The notes below the pieces were generated by a model, which was given only the letters and a program-made list of their open reading frames with translations, searched no databases and had not been told where the DNA came from. A stretch of 64,000 nucleotides of DNA from Pseudomonas brassicacearum subsp. brassicacearum. Its GTDB lineage: Bacteria; Pseudomonadota; Gammaproteobacteria; Pseudomonadales; Pseudomonadaceae. How positions within the stretch are numbered: position 1 is the first letter of the stretch; every line of letters begins with the position of its first letter. The stretch covers positions 124,001-188,000 of the forward strand of contig NZ_VZPJ01000004.1 of the NCBI RefSeq assembly GCF_008801605.1, read 5' to 3'. Shown piece by piece: positions 35,555-44,902 of the stretch. A program made the translations under genes and the position numbers.

Positions 35555-36274
35555 TTCATAAATCTCTATTGATTGTTGACGTCCCCAGTCTCCGCGATTT
35601 TACCGATAAGCAAAGTTAATTTTTATGATGCAGGATTAGCAGATCTAATGTTGCAGGTATTGAGCACATGGCAAACGAATGGGGGCTAGCGATCTGCTAA
35701 CTTCGCAATGATCAGGCGAAATTTTCGAAGCTTGTGCCGATTCGGGCAACCAAGTTGTCGGCTTAACGGCCGCTTGGAGCCATATGGCGTAACCGTCCAG
35801 TAAAGCCAGGATCGATTCGAGGTGGCAGGCCATATTGAGGTCACGGCTTTTGGCGTAGCTATAGAAAGCCTGGATCGCTCCGCGCGGAACCTTAGCTTGA
35901 GTTGAACGTAGATGAAAGGGACAAGCATGGGCAACGGCACCGCATCTCCGGTCTGCACGAGCATGACAAGATGAGTAACGGCACTGAATCAGCTTCATCG
36001 ACAGCCGCCTCATTCAATGTCTCACCATGAACATGACCCGTTGAAAGAGAAGGCTTCAGAAGCAGGTATGTCGAATCAGGGACTTAGGCGCCTCATGAAC
36101 ATATCTCACATAACACATCATTTAACATAATATACATTACACGTAACAACATATTTCAGATTCTGCCTGGTTACCCTGTGCAGCCATTCTCAAACGACTG
36201 CCACGATGCCTAGCTTCTTCAGGCGCGACGCCAGCGTTGTGGGCTTGGTTGTGAGGATTGGCGAAGTCAGTGAC
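35555..36274. other. Gene-poor region, partly AT-rich, with possible decayed coding sequence
   Basis: About 720 bp without a gene I can support. A minus-strand frame at 35645-36013 contains YSYAKSRDLNMACHLESILALLDGY and might be a relic of a transposase-like gene, but no intact domain is visible. The stretch 36090-36175 is strongly AT-rich compared with its surroundings. A frame ending near 36190 (LASRLKKLGIVAVV) trails the downstream ABC gene but has no start of its own. Confidence 0.4.
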
Positions 36275-37243
36275 TCAATCCTGTAAATGACATCGCACAC
36301 ACTGCTGCTCATCCCCCAGCAATACCTGAGGCTTCTCGCAGCCAACGGTGCATAGATTGCACCGTTCGCGGAAGAAGCAGCCGCTCGGTAGTCGGCGGTT
36401 CCCTGGTAATTCGGTAGGCGCCGCGACTTGCTCGTCGTGCAGTGGCACGCCCAGTCGTGGTACCGCCTCGAGCAACAAACGGGTATAGGGGTGACGTGGC
36501 TGATCGAGTACTTGAGCCGCGCTGCCCAGTTCAACGATTTGCCCCAAGTACATCACCGCTACCCGGTTAGCCATATGACGCACCACTGATACGTTGTGGG
36601 AAATCAGGATGTAAGTCAGATTGCGGGCACTTTGCAGCTCGGCCAGCAGGTTGAGAATCTGCGCCTGAACCGAGATGTCCAGTGCCGACGTGGGCTCGTC
36701 CAGGACAATGATATCCGGGTCTGACGAAAGGGCTCGGGCGATGGCAATGCGCTGACGCTGCCCCCCGGAAAACTGGTGCGCGAAGCGGTCCAGGTACTCC
36801 GGACGGATGCCGACTTGGGCCGCGACCCTGGCGGCCACATCGCGCATCTGCGCGTGGCTGACATGGCCTCGGGCGTATAACGGCTCGGTGATGATTTTCC
36901 AGATAGGCAGGCGCGGATCAAGGGACGACTGTGGATCCTGGAAAACAATCTGAACGTTGCTGCGGCCTTCACCGCTGCGATTGGCCCAGTTCATCTCCCC
37001 GCTGCTGGGCGGCACCAGGCCCATCAACAGTTGGGCCAAGGTGCTCTTGCCGCAACCTGACTCGCCGACAATACCCAGGGTCTCGCCTGCCCGCACCTGA
37101 AGATCAATACCGTTCAAGGCGTGGGCATATCCGCGCGGTCGCCCCAACCAGTCATTGCTCACAGGGAAACGAACGTGGACATCGTCAAGTTGAAGAATCG
37201 TGGGAGCCATTTGGGTGATGGGTTGAAGGACGGCACTGTTCAT
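36275..37243 (-). CDS. ddpF: Dipeptide ABC transporter ATP-binding protein (DdpF/DppF-like)
   Basis: A 322-residue ATPase of the peptide/nickel import family. Walker A is GESGCGKST, the signature SGGQRQRIAIARAL, and Walker B DIIVLDEPTSALD; the C-terminal oligopeptide-transporter extension carries Cys residues (FFRERCNLCTVGCEKP). The ATG at 37243, with AAGGAG upstream and overlapping the TGA of the other ATPase gene, is chosen over a longer frame. Energises uptake together with the second ATPase. The symbol follows the E. coli ddpXABCDF order. Confidence 0.88.
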   Translation of the reverse strand: MNSAVLQPITQMAPTILQLDDVHVRFPVSNDWLGRPRGYAHALNGIDLQVRAGETLGIVGESGCGKSTLAQLLMGLVPPSSGEMNWANRSGEGRSNVQIVFQDPQSSLDPRLPIWKIITEPLYARGHVSHAQMRDVAARVAAQVGIRPEYLDRFAHQFSGGQRQRIAIARALSSDPDIIVLDEPTSALDISVQAQILNLLAELQSARNLTYILISHNVSVVRHMANRVAVMYLGQIVELGSAAQVLDQPRHPYTRLLLEAVPRLGVPLHDEQVAAPTELPGNRRLPSGCFFRERCNLCTVGCEKPQVLLGDEQQCVRCHLQD

Positions 37244-38232
37244 CACGAAAGCTCCTTGACCGGTAACCAGCACGCGCTTTTACGTTGGTCATTACCGTTG
37301 ATGGTGTTGAGATTCGGGCGCTTGCTACACACCGGCATGGCGTACGTACACCGCTCCTGAAAAGTACAGCCCACGGGCAAAGAGGCCAGGTTCGGCACTT
37401 GACCGGCAATGGTCAGCAGCGGCTGGCCCGGCTCGACCATTTCCGGCAGACCACTGAGCAAACCTTGCGTATAGGGATGTTGCGGATTGCCCATGACATC
37501 CGCCGTGCGGCCCTCCTCGACCACTGCCCCTGTGTACATGACGTAGACCCGGTCGCAGAACTGCGAAACCAACGCCATGTCATGGGTGATGAGCAAGATG
37601 GCCGTGCCCCGCTGCCTGGCTTTTTCTCGCAACAGCAACAACACCTGGCGTTGCACGGTCACGTCGAGGGCCGTTGTCGGCTCGTCGGCGATCAGCAATT
37701 GGGGCTCGCAGGAGAACGCCAGCGCGATCATCACCCGCTGGCGCATGCCGCCAGACAGTTCGAAAGGATAGCTCTCCAATACCTGTTCCGGACTGGCTAT
37801 GTGCATGTCGCGCAATAGTGCGATCGCCTTGAGACGGGCCTGGGCGGCGCTGATTTTCTGGTGATGAATGATCACATCAAGCATTTGCCTGCCGATGCGC
37901 CGGGTCGGGTTCAAGGCGGTCATCGGTTCCTGGAAAATCATCGCGGCGTCGCGCCCGCGAATCGTCAGTAACTCTTTTTCAGGCGCTGCCAGCATGTCGC
38001 GACCGAGCATGCTCAGGCTGCCGGCGGTGATGCGATAGCTGCGCTCGGGCAACAATCGCATGCTGAGCATGGCCGTGACCGACTTGCCCGATCCGGACTC
38101 GCCGACGACGCCGACGATTTCCCCGGGATTGACGTGCAGCGACACGCCGTTCAGGGCTTTGACGTTGTTTTTGTAAGCCGGGAATTCCAGGCTCAGGTTG
38201 TCGATGGACAATACTGGACTCGACGTCTGCAT
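37243..38232 (-). CDS. ddpD: Dipeptide ABC transporter ATP-binding protein (DdpD/DppD-like)
   Basis: A 329-residue ATPase with Walker A GESGSGKSV, signature LSGGMRQRVMIALAF, and Walker B LLIADEPTTALD, plus the peptide-family C-terminal domain with TFQERCTYAMPVC. The ATG at 38232, preceded by GGGGAAG and overlapping the permease stop, gives a normal N-terminus; the frame is open 37 codons further up inside the permease gene. Pairs with the neighbouring ATPase. Confidence 0.9.
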   Translation of the reverse strand: MQTSSPVLSIDNLSLEFPAYKNNVKALNGVSLHVNPGEIVGVVGESGSGKSVTAMLSMRLLPERSYRITAGSLSMLGRDMLAAPEKELLTIRGRDAAMIFQEPMTALNPTRRIGRQMLDVIIHHQKISAAQARLKAIALLRDMHIASPEQVLESYPFELSGGMRQRVMIALAFSCEPQLLIADEPTTALDVTVQRQVLLLLREKARQRGTAILLITHDMALVSQFCDRVYVMYTGAVVEEGRTADVMGNPQHPYTQGLLSGLPEMVEPGQPLLTIAGQVPNLASLPVGCTFQERCTYAMPVCSKRPNLNTINGNDQRKSACWLPVKELS

Positions 38233-38234
38233 GG

Positions 38235-39116
38235 TCACTTCCCCTGTTGCCGTGGATCGAGCAGATCGCGTACGCCATCGCCCAGCAAGTTGAACCCGGT
38301 GGCCGTGATCAGAATCGCCAGGCCGGGAAAGGTCGAGTACCACCAGTTATCGAGGATGTAGTTGCGCCCGGTGGCGACCATCGCGCCCCACTCGGCCGTA
38401 GGCTGCTGCGCTCCCAGGCCGATAAAGCCCAAGGCCGAGGCCATGAGGATCGCGCTGCCGATATCCAGGCTCAACTGCACCAGCAATGGCGGCATTGCGT
38501 TGCGCGCCACGTGCCAGTGCACCAGGTGCCAGCGCCCTGCCCCGAAGGTTTGGGCGGCCTTGACATAACCCATCTCGCGGATGCTCAAGGCTTGGCCGCG
38601 GGCTAGCCGGACATAGGAAGGAATTCGTACCAGCGTAATCGCCAGCATCGCGTTGAACAGGCTCGCGCCCAACGCAGCCGCCAAGGCCATGATCAGCACC
38701 AGCGATGGCACCGACAGCATGATGTCCATCAGGCGCATGATCAATGCGTCGAAACGACCACCGATGACCCCGGAAAAGCACCCCAGCAACCCGCCGATAA
38801 AACAGGATGCAAAAGCCACGAACAGACCGACACCCACCGACTGCTGACTACCGAACAGCACGCGGCTGAACAGGTCGCGACCGACTTCGTCGGTGCCGAA
38901 CCAATGGCTGCTGGATGGCGGCGCCAGGCGTTCGGCCAAGTTCAGCGCGTTGGGATCGTGACTGGCCAGCCAAGGGGCGAAGATCATGCACAGCAAGACG
39001 ATACAGGTGATCGCCAGGCCCGCCATGGTCAGCGGACTGCGGCGGATGCGGTAGGTCAGATAGGCGAGTTTTTCGTTCCAGCGCGGGCGGCGCGTAGCCA
39101 TCAGGGTAGCGGACAT
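38235..39116 (-). CDS. ddpC: Dipeptide ABC transporter permease (DdpC/DppC-like)
   Basis: A 293-residue inner-membrane permease with six predicted helices. Family marks are HWFGTDEVGRDLFSRVLFG (about 90-108) and the EAA-type loop RIPSYVRLARGQALSIREMGYVKAAQTFGA. It begins 1 bp after the partner permease stop with GAGGTAAG as ribosome site, and its stop overlaps the next ATPase start. Confidence 0.92.
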   Translation of the reverse strand: MSATLMATRRPRWNEKLAYLTYRIRRSPLTMAGLAITCIVLLCMIFAPWLASHDPNALNLAERLAPPSSSHWFGTDEVGRDLFSRVLFGSQQSVGVGLFVAFASCFIGGLLGCFSGVIGGRFDALIMRLMDIMLSVPSLVLIMALAAALGASLFNAMLAITLVRIPSYVRLARGQALSIREMGYVKAAQTFGAGRWHLVHWHVARNAMPPLLVQLSLDIGSAILMASALGFIGLGAQQPTAEWGAMVATGRNYILDNWWYSTFPGLAILITATGFNLLGDGVRDLLDPRQQGK

Positions 39117-39117
39117 T

Positions 39118-40134
39118 TCAACTTACCTCGCCGATGCGTGGGTCGATCACGCGGTACACAATATCGATGGCCATGTTCAGGAGCACATAGATGAACGAAA
39201 CCAGAATGGCGAAGCCCATCACCGCCGGGAAGTCCAGCGACTGGATCGACTTGACCACATAGGCGCCCATGCCGGGCCAGGCGAAGACCGTTTCGGTCAG
39301 CACCGCGCCATACAGCAAATCTCCGAGGGTCAATCCCAAGACTGTCACCGAAGGGATGAGCGCGTTAGGCAGTGCATGGCGCAGGATCACAGTCCAACGG
39401 GACAGGCCGTAGGCGCGGGCGGTGCGGATATAGTCTTCGCCGAGTTGATCAAGCATGGCTGAACGAATCTGCCGTGCGACGACACCCAGGGTCACGAACC
39501 CCAGGGTCGCCGCCGGCAGAATCAGATGCTCGACGGCATCGAGAAACAGCGCGCCCTCACCGGCGAGCAGCGAGTCGAGCAGATAAAAACCGCTGATTGT
39601 CGGCGGCGGAGCAAGCCCTTCGGACAGCCGCCCTCCTCCCGGCAACCAACCCAGATGACCGTAGAACAGAACGATTGCGCCCAGGCCGAGCCAAAAGGCC
39701 GGTGTTGAAATCCCGGTGACTGCAAGCGTGCGGGCGATCTGGTCAATCGCCCGATTGTGGTAAACCGCTGATAGCACGCCAAGCGGCACGCCGGCCAGGA
39801 TCGCAAGCACCAGCGCTACCAGCGCCAACTCCAGTGTTGCCGGGAAGAACGTCTGCAAGTCTTCCAGCACAGGACGGCTGGTGCGTATCGAGGTTCCCAG
39901 GTCTCCCTGCACCAGGTCCATCAGGTAACGACCGTATTGTTGATACAGCGGCAGATCCAATCCCAGTTGATGACGTATGCCTGCCACCAACGCATCACTG
40001 GCACGGTCGCCAGCGATCAATCGGGCAGGATCCCCGGGGATCAGGTGCGAAATTGCAAAGGTAATCAGCGAAACGCCGAACACGACCAGCAACAGGCCGA
40101 GCAGGCGCTTGCGCAACAAAGTCAGGAAGGCCAT
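39118..40134 (-). CDS. ddpB: Dipeptide ABC transporter permease (DdpB/DppB-like)
   Basis: A 338-residue inner-membrane permease. The N-terminus LLGLLLVVFGVSLITFAISHLIPGDPARLIAG is the DppB/OppB hallmark, and the EAA loop reads EDYIRTARAYGLSRWTVILRHALPNALIP. GAGG precedes the ATG. It lies 76 bp after the binding-protein gene. Confidence 0.92.
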   Translation of the reverse strand: MAFLTLLRKRLLGLLLVVFGVSLITFAISHLIPGDPARLIAGDRASDALVAGIRHQLGLDLPLYQQYGRYLMDLVQGDLGTSIRTSRPVLEDLQTFFPATLELALVALVLAILAGVPLGVLSAVYHNRAIDQIARTLAVTGISTPAFWLGLGAIVLFYGHLGWLPGGGRLSEGLAPPPTISGFYLLDSLLAGEGALFLDAVEHLILPAATLGFVTLGVVARQIRSAMLDQLGEDYIRTARAYGLSRWTVILRHALPNALIPSVTVLGLTLGDLLYGAVLTETVFAWPGMGAYVVKSIQSLDFPAVMGFAILVSFIYVLLNMAIDIVYRVIDPRIGEVS

Positions 40135-40210
40135 TTTGGCACCTCAGTAGCACCCACGACGAAAATCAGAAACCGCGCCAGCCACGAATGGCCAGCGCGA
40201 GGGAGCCGGT

Positions 40211-41791
40211 TTACTTGCTCATACTGCCCAAGTTGAACACCTGTTCGAGCATGGGGTTGAACACGTAACCCTTGACCGAATCACGCATCGGCAAGGTGTA
40301 GCTCTTCTGGTAGAGGTAGGCGTAGACGCTGTCCTTGAGCACCATTTTTTGCGCGGTCTGGTACAGCTCGACGCGCTTCGCGGTGTCGCTATTAGCGGCC
40401 GCCTCTCGAATCAACTTGTCGACTTGCGGGTTGCTATAGAACGAGCGGTTGCCCTGCAGGCCCTGCATCTTGGAGTCGAACCAGAAGTTCATGAACATGT
40501 ACGGGTCGGCAAAGTCCGGGCTCCAGGCACCAACGGCGATGTCGTAGTCGGCCTGGCCGACGCGCTCACGCAGCGTGGCGTTGGCGAGCTTTTCCAGCTT
40601 GAGGTTGATGCCCAGTGGCGCCAATGCCGCTTGCAGGGTCAGGCCGATCGGTTCCCAGTTAGGATCCTTGTCCGAATACATGTAGCTGAGGTTGGTGATT
40701 TTCTGCGACGTTTTGGCCAGGCTCTCCTTGGCGGCGGCCATGTCCTGCTTCATTGGCGGCAGCGAGCTGTCATACGCCCACATGCCGTCCGGGATTGGCC
40801 CGTTCAGGAGCTTGGCCTTGTCCCTGAGAATGCCTTTGACGATGCCGTTGTAGTCCACCGCTTCGGTGATCGCACGACGAGCATCGACGCTGGTCAGTGG
40901 GCCCTTTTTGTTGTTCAGGTAGAGATAGGTGACCCGTAGCGACGGGAACTCCTTCACCACCACGCCGGGCTTGCTGGCAAGAACGCCGAGCTGGTCTTCG
41001 GGCATGTCTTCGATGATGTCCAGGTCACCCCGCTCCAATTGCAGGCGACGCACGGAGGGCTCACCGATGATCTTGATGACCACGGTTTTCAGCGCAGGCT
41101 TGGGGCCGGCGAAGTAGGTGTTCGGCTCCATGGTCAACGACTGGCCTTTTTGCCAGTTGCTCAAGCGGAAGGGACCGGAGCCTGCGGTGTGGCTCGACAG
41201 CCAGGCATTGACGTCCGCGCTTTTATTGACCACAGCGGGGTTGATGATCGATGCACCGTTGTGGGCCAGGGTAAACAGGAACGGCGAGAAAGGCGTCTTC
41301 AGGGTGAACCGGATGGTCTGCGGGTCGACAACCGTGACCACCATGTCCTCCGGGAATGCACCGGAAGGTCCCTGCTTGAGAGTCATCAAGCGATCAAAGG
41401 AGAACTTCACCGCGGCGGCATCTACAGGGGCACCGTCGTCAAATTTGTTGCCAGGTTTGATTTTGAATTCCCAGACCAGATTGTCCGGAGAAACGGTCCA
41501 ACTCTCGGCCAGGTCACCCTGAACTTCGGTGCTGCTTTTGTCGCCTTCGACCTTGTAGCCGACCAGGCGCTGGTACGACGGATAGGTAATGGTCCAGTCG
41601 TTGTTATCGAAGGTCACGGCCGGGTCGAGGGTCTGGGGATCAGCGGGTTTGCCGATGACCAGGGTGTCTTGTGGTACAGCCGCTGTCGCAGCCTGCCAGG
41701 CACCGAGGCTCAATGCACTGCACAAAATGCTCAGCAATAGCTTGCCGGCGCCGGGAAAGGGTTTGCTGGTCACGGTGTTCATTGGGTTCAT
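40211..41791 (-). CDS. ddpA: Peptide ABC transporter substrate-binding protein (DdpA/DppA-like)
   Basis: A 526-residue periplasmic SBP_bac_5 protein with a signal peptide (about 1-36, ending ATAAVPQD). Recognisable family segments are LVIGKPADPQTLDPAV, DLAESWTVSPDNLVWEFKIKPG, KFDDGAPVDAAAVKFSFDR and RAITEAVDYNGIVKGI. The ATG at 41791 with AAGGAAACC upstream is preferred over one at 41809. With the adjacent D-Ala-D-Ala dipeptidase, the likely ligand is D-Ala-D-Ala or a related dipeptide (context inference). Confidence 0.9.
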   Translation of the reverse strand: MNPMNTVTSKPFPGAGKLLLSILCSALSLGAWQAATAAVPQDTLVIGKPADPQTLDPAVTFDNNDWTITYPSYQRLVGYKVEGDKSSTEVQGDLAESWTVSPDNLVWEFKIKPGNKFDDGAPVDAAAVKFSFDRLMTLKQGPSGAFPEDMVVTVVDPQTIRFTLKTPFSPFLFTLAHNGASIINPAVVNKSADVNAWLSSHTAGSGPFRLSNWQKGQSLTMEPNTYFAGPKPALKTVVIKIIGEPSVRRLQLERGDLDIIEDMPEDQLGVLASKPGVVVKEFPSLRVTYLYLNNKKGPLTSVDARRAITEAVDYNGIVKGILRDKAKLLNGPIPDGMWAYDSSLPPMKQDMAAAKESLAKTSQKITNLSYMYSDKDPNWEPIGLTLQAALAPLGINLKLEKLANATLRERVGQADYDIAVGAWSPDFADPYMFMNFWFDSKMQGLQGNRSFYSNPQVDKLIREAAANSDTAKRVELYQTAQKMVLKDSVYAYLYQKSYTLPMRDSVKGYVFNPMLEQVFNLGSMSK

Positions 41792-41888
41792 GCCGGTTTC
41801 CTTGATCATTCGATAGAGGGAAGTACGTCAGGTTTTTTATAAAAGCTATAACCGGGCAGTTGCAGGTGAAACGTAAGTAACGCTGTCT

Positions 41889-41900
41889 TGTTATTGTTAT
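41889..41900. promoter_or_regulatory. TGTTATTGTTAT motif upstream of the binding-protein gene
   Basis: The 12-bp sequence TGTTATTGTTAT lies 98 bp upstream of the ddpA-like gene. The same 12 bases occur on the opposite strand at 43446-43457, upstream of the RpiR gene. The two are the only copies I noticed, and both are in front of operon genes, so they may be sites for the RpiR regulator. Confidence 0.4.
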
Positions 41901-41952
41901 CAGCCGCACTGAGCGTGGGCTGCGCGGTGCTATCTGTTGGTAGATCCGTGGT

Positions 41953-42492
41953 TTAAACGTCTTCCAGCAAGGGGTAATCGTCGGCATCCGGAAGTTCGTA
42001 ATGCCACCACTCGGTGGCAATCGCCTGGAAGCCGGCGGCGAGCATGATTCCCACCAGCAGCAGTCGATTGCGCTGCACGTCTACTGGCAAGTCGGGATAG
42101 AACTGGTGGGATTTCTCTTCCATTGCGTCGAATTCAGTCCCCATATTCAGCGGCTCGCCATCAGTACCGACCAGCGTCAGGTCCACCGCCACGCCACGGC
42201 TGTGATGGGAGCCCAAATGTGGGTCACGCACGTAGTCGTTGTTTGGCAGCGCGTCCCACAACAGGTACTGGGCATAAGGCGGCCGATAGGCGTCATAGAT
42301 GCGAAGGGTAAACCCGGCCTGACGCGCGAGCTGACTGGCTTTGTACAGACAGTCGGCAGCCTGGCGATGTAACAGGCAGCGCGCATGTGGATAAATCACT
42401 CTTCCTGCCAGGTTATCTGCACCGGCGTAGATCAAATCGATTTGCACCTGGTAGCGCTGGGCATCGATCTCTACAAGGGGGCTGTTGTTCAC
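41953..42492 (-). CDS. ddpX: D-alanyl-D-alanine dipeptidase
   Basis: A 179-residue Zn peptidase of the VanX/DdpX (M15D) family that splits D-Ala-D-Ala. Zn-binding motif SHHSRGVAVDLTL (SxHxxGxAxD) gives one His and one Asp, and EWWHYE gives the catalytic Glu and the third ligand. No signal peptide, so it is cytoplasmic and acts on imported dipeptide. Start is a GTG with CTGGAG upstream. It sits between the RpiR regulator and the transporter genes, as in ddpXABCDF. Confidence 0.92.
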   Translation of the reverse strand: MNNSPLVEIDAQRYQVQIDLIYAGADNLAGRVIYPHARCLLHRQAADCLYKASQLARQAGFTLRIYDAYRPPYAQYLLWDALPNNDYVRDPHLGSHHSRGVAVDLTLVGTDGEPLNMGTEFDAMEEKSHQFYPDLPVDVQRNRLLLVGIMLAAGFQAIATEWWHYELPDADDYPLLEDV

Positions 42493-42530
42493 GCCAATAC
42501 TCCAGTTGGGATTCAGTGGGACGATGAAGA

Positions 42531-43385
42531 TCAGCCTTCGAACTGACCGAAAGCTTTTTGCAATTGACGGTTCTTGGCCAAGCGCTCATCGAGTCGATCC
42601 CCGTATTTCTCAGCGACGGCCGACACGATGAGATTCAACAGGCAGGCCAATGGCGCAGGTGAATCCCAGAACTGCCCGACATCGGTTTTCAGTTGCAAGA
42701 GGTCAAGTGGGTAGTCTCTGGCCCAGGGGCATTGCAGGTCGGTGATCAGGGCCAATGGGAGGTTGTTGTCTATGGCCGCGTCGCAGAAAGTCTGAGTCAC
42801 GCTGGAATAAGCACGGAAATCCGCAATGATTGCGTAGGGATTGGCAAAGCCGGAATTCAGGGTTTCAGCGTAAATGCCGGACAGACCATCGACGTAGTAG
42901 ACCTTGGGCCGGATGTACTCAAGGTGGCTATGGAACGCTGTGAGAATCCCTCGAGTGGACTGAATGCCGAGAATGAACACTGCATCGGCTTCGTAGATGC
43001 GTTGCACGATATCGGCGAAGGCGTCGCTGCGCGCCAGACCGTAGACATACCGAATGGCCTCGATCTCGCGACTCAGGGAACGATCAAGAGCATCTTGCTG
43101 ATTGCTTTCGGCACGAAAGGCGCCGATGCGATCGGTGATAAGCCACGACGCCGGCGTTTCAACGCGCAGGCTCTGTTTGACTTCATCGATGTTCTGGTAG
43201 CCAAGGGATCGAAAAAAACGCCCTACGGAAATCCCCGTGGTGGAGGTCTGCTGCGCGATGCTATCGGCCGACTCAAACGGAAGCTGTTCTGGGTTACCCA
43301 ACAGATAACTGGCGATCCGCTTGCCCGTTGGGGTCAGGTTGGAGAACTCTCGCTCCAGCAACTGCAGGAAGCTGTTCTTTTCCAT
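42531..43385 (-). CDS. RpiR/MurR-family transcriptional regulator
   Basis: A 284-residue regulator. The N-terminal HTH_6 domain (about 1-77) includes NLTPTGKRIASYLLGNPEQLPFESADSIAQQTSTTGISVGRFFRSLGY, and the SIS domain (about 110-250) includes DAVFILGIQSTRGILTAFHSHL. Such regulators sense sugar phosphates or cell-wall fragments. It is the first gene of the minus-strand dipeptidase/transporter operon, so control by a peptidoglycan-related ligand is plausible (inference). Confidence 0.9.
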   Translation of the reverse strand: MEKNSFLQLLEREFSNLTPTGKRIASYLLGNPEQLPFESADSIAQQTSTTGISVGRFFRSLGYQNIDEVKQSLRVETPASWLITDRIGAFRAESNQQDALDRSLSREIEAIRYVYGLARSDAFADIVQRIYEADAVFILGIQSTRGILTAFHSHLEYIRPKVYYVDGLSGIYAETLNSGFANPYAIIADFRAYSSVTQTFCDAAIDNNLPLALITDLQCPWARDYPLDLLQLKTDVGQFWDSPAPLACLLNLIVSAVAEKYGDRLDERLAKNRQLQKAFGQFEG

Positions 43386-43441
43386 GGATTTTCAGAGCTC
43401 CCGAACGCGAAATGTTATTTCACTGTCATTAATTTTTACCG

Positions 43442-43457
43442 TGTTATAACAATAACA
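43442..43457. promoter_or_regulatory. Candidate RpiR operator, TGTTATAACAATAACA
   Basis: A palindrome TGTTATAACA (43442-43451) running into AATAACA lies 57 bp upstream of the RpiR start. It contains, on the minus strand, the same TGTTATTGTTAT found before the binding-protein gene. Its position fits autoregulation. Confidence 0.45.
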
Positions 43458-43567
43458 TTCGATTTCGAAGCAATACAATGACTATTTTCAGCAGACGTCC
43501 TGCAGTGATTGGGCGGGAGCACAACGCGCTTGAGTTTGAAGGGAAACGAATCCCTACTCCCCTCTTT

Positions 43568-44749
43568 TCATGAAAAAACGGGTTCTTTTCGAGCGCGTGC
43601 TTCTGCGGCAATCATCAGGACAATAGCCGGGACAATCACCACGCTGGCCGATAGCATCGCCCCCTTGAAGCCAGCCACATTCAGCGTTTCTCCACCGATA
43701 ATCACACCCAGCCCGATCGCGCTATTCAGCACGGCTGTATGGACCGCAGTGGCCGGTACCGTGTGATCGCCGGCAATTCGCAAGACCCAGGTCTGCAGGC
43801 CGGTAAACAAGGCGGAAATCGCGACGCCCCAGACCACCAACAACATAACCACCGGCGCAATGCCCAATAACGGGCCGTAGACACCCAAGGTCACCAGGGC
43901 CAATGCCATCGCGACCAACGCCACCAGAATGAAGACCATCAAGTAGCGATCGATAAAGAAAGCGCTGAGCAAGTTGCCCAGAAAACCTGCGGCTCCGAAA
44001 GCAAACAGCAAGGTGGCAATCAAGTACGGCGTGATACCAGGTACCTGGCCAATAAACGGCTCGACGAAGGTATAGGCGCCAAAATGCGCAGCCGCTGTCA
44101 ATCCGGTGATGACGTACGTGATCAACAGATCCTTGCGCCGCAGCACCGCCGCAAACCCGCCCCCCTTGGCCAGGGAATGAATCTGCATGGAAGGAAGCAC
44201 CAGTGCTATCGCACCGGCGCTGACGACACACATCAAGGCCAGGCATACGAACGCCGTACGCCAACCATCGTATTGCCCCACCAGATTGATCAGCGGAACG
44301 CCCATGACAGTGGCGATCGTGATACCGCCCAAGACAATCGAGGTGGCCAACCCCATGCGTTGCGACGGCACGATATGCGCGGCAGTGGCTGCCACGATTG
44401 CCCAGAACACACCATGGGCCAATGCGCCGACGGCGCGCGCACCGAGCAGCGTCGAAAATTCAGGGGATAACGCCGCCAGCCCGTTTGATACGGCCAGTAT
44501 TAACATCAATGCGATCAGCAATGTCCTGCGGGGGATCCAGCGGTTCAACCCGTTGGATAACAAGCCGCTGGCAGCCCCGATCCAGGCATATAACGTTACC
44601 GTTAGCCCGACGGTAGACGGGGTTTGATTCAGGTCTGTCGATATCTGCGATAACAAACCAATGGGCGCGAACTCGGAAGTGACCATCGTGAATGAGGCCA
44701 TGCACAGCACACTGACTGCACACCATATCCGCAAGACTGAGTTACCCAT
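43568..44749 (-). CDS. MFS efflux transporter, DHA1 family
   Basis: A 393-residue inner-membrane MFS protein with 12 predicted helices. The segment FTMVTSEFAPIGLLSQISTDLNQTPSTVGLTVTLYAWIGA is the DHA1 sugar/arabinose efflux (SotB/AraJ) signature. The ATG at 44749 places helix 1 right at the N-terminus; a GTG at 44893 would add 48 hydrophilic residues without a ribosome site. It follows a LuxR-type regulator on the same strand. The substrate is unknown. Confidence 0.82.
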   Translation of the reverse strand: MGNSVLRIWCAVSVLCMASFTMVTSEFAPIGLLSQISTDLNQTPSTVGLTVTLYAWIGAASGLLSNGLNRWIPRRTLLIALMLILAVSNGLAALSPEFSTLLGARAVGALAHGVFWAIVAATAAHIVPSQRMGLATSIVLGGITIATVMGVPLINLVGQYDGWRTAFVCLALMCVVSAGAIALVLPSMQIHSLAKGGGFAAVLRRKDLLITYVITGLTAAAHFGAYTFVEPFIGQVPGITPYLIATLLFAFGAAGFLGNLLSAFFIDRYLMVFILVALVAMALALVTLGVYGPLLGIAPVVMLLVVWGVAISALFTGLQTWVLRIAGDHTVPATAVHTAVLNSAIGLGVIIGGETLNVAGFKGAMLSASVVIVPAIVLMIAAEARARKEPVFS

Positions 44750-44902
44750 CGATAATGTCCATCCCTGTTCATCTGCCGAGTCATCGTAAACCCGCCCACC
44801 GCCCTGCCCTGCGCGTTCTTGACTCGCTTCAGGTCCAGTAGATGGTGCATCGAATACTCGACGAAACATCGGCACAGCATCGGGTAATGACACTGAACTT
44901 CG

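Noticed and set aside
35645-36013. 122-codon minus-strand frame as a gene
   Set aside because: No ribosome site and no intact domain. A weak likeness to a transposase segment is not enough to call a mobile element.
36190-36534. 114-codon minus-strand frame overlapping the end of the ABC ATPase gene
   Set aside because: Most of it is a different frame of the ATPase coding region, and it has no start signal of its own.
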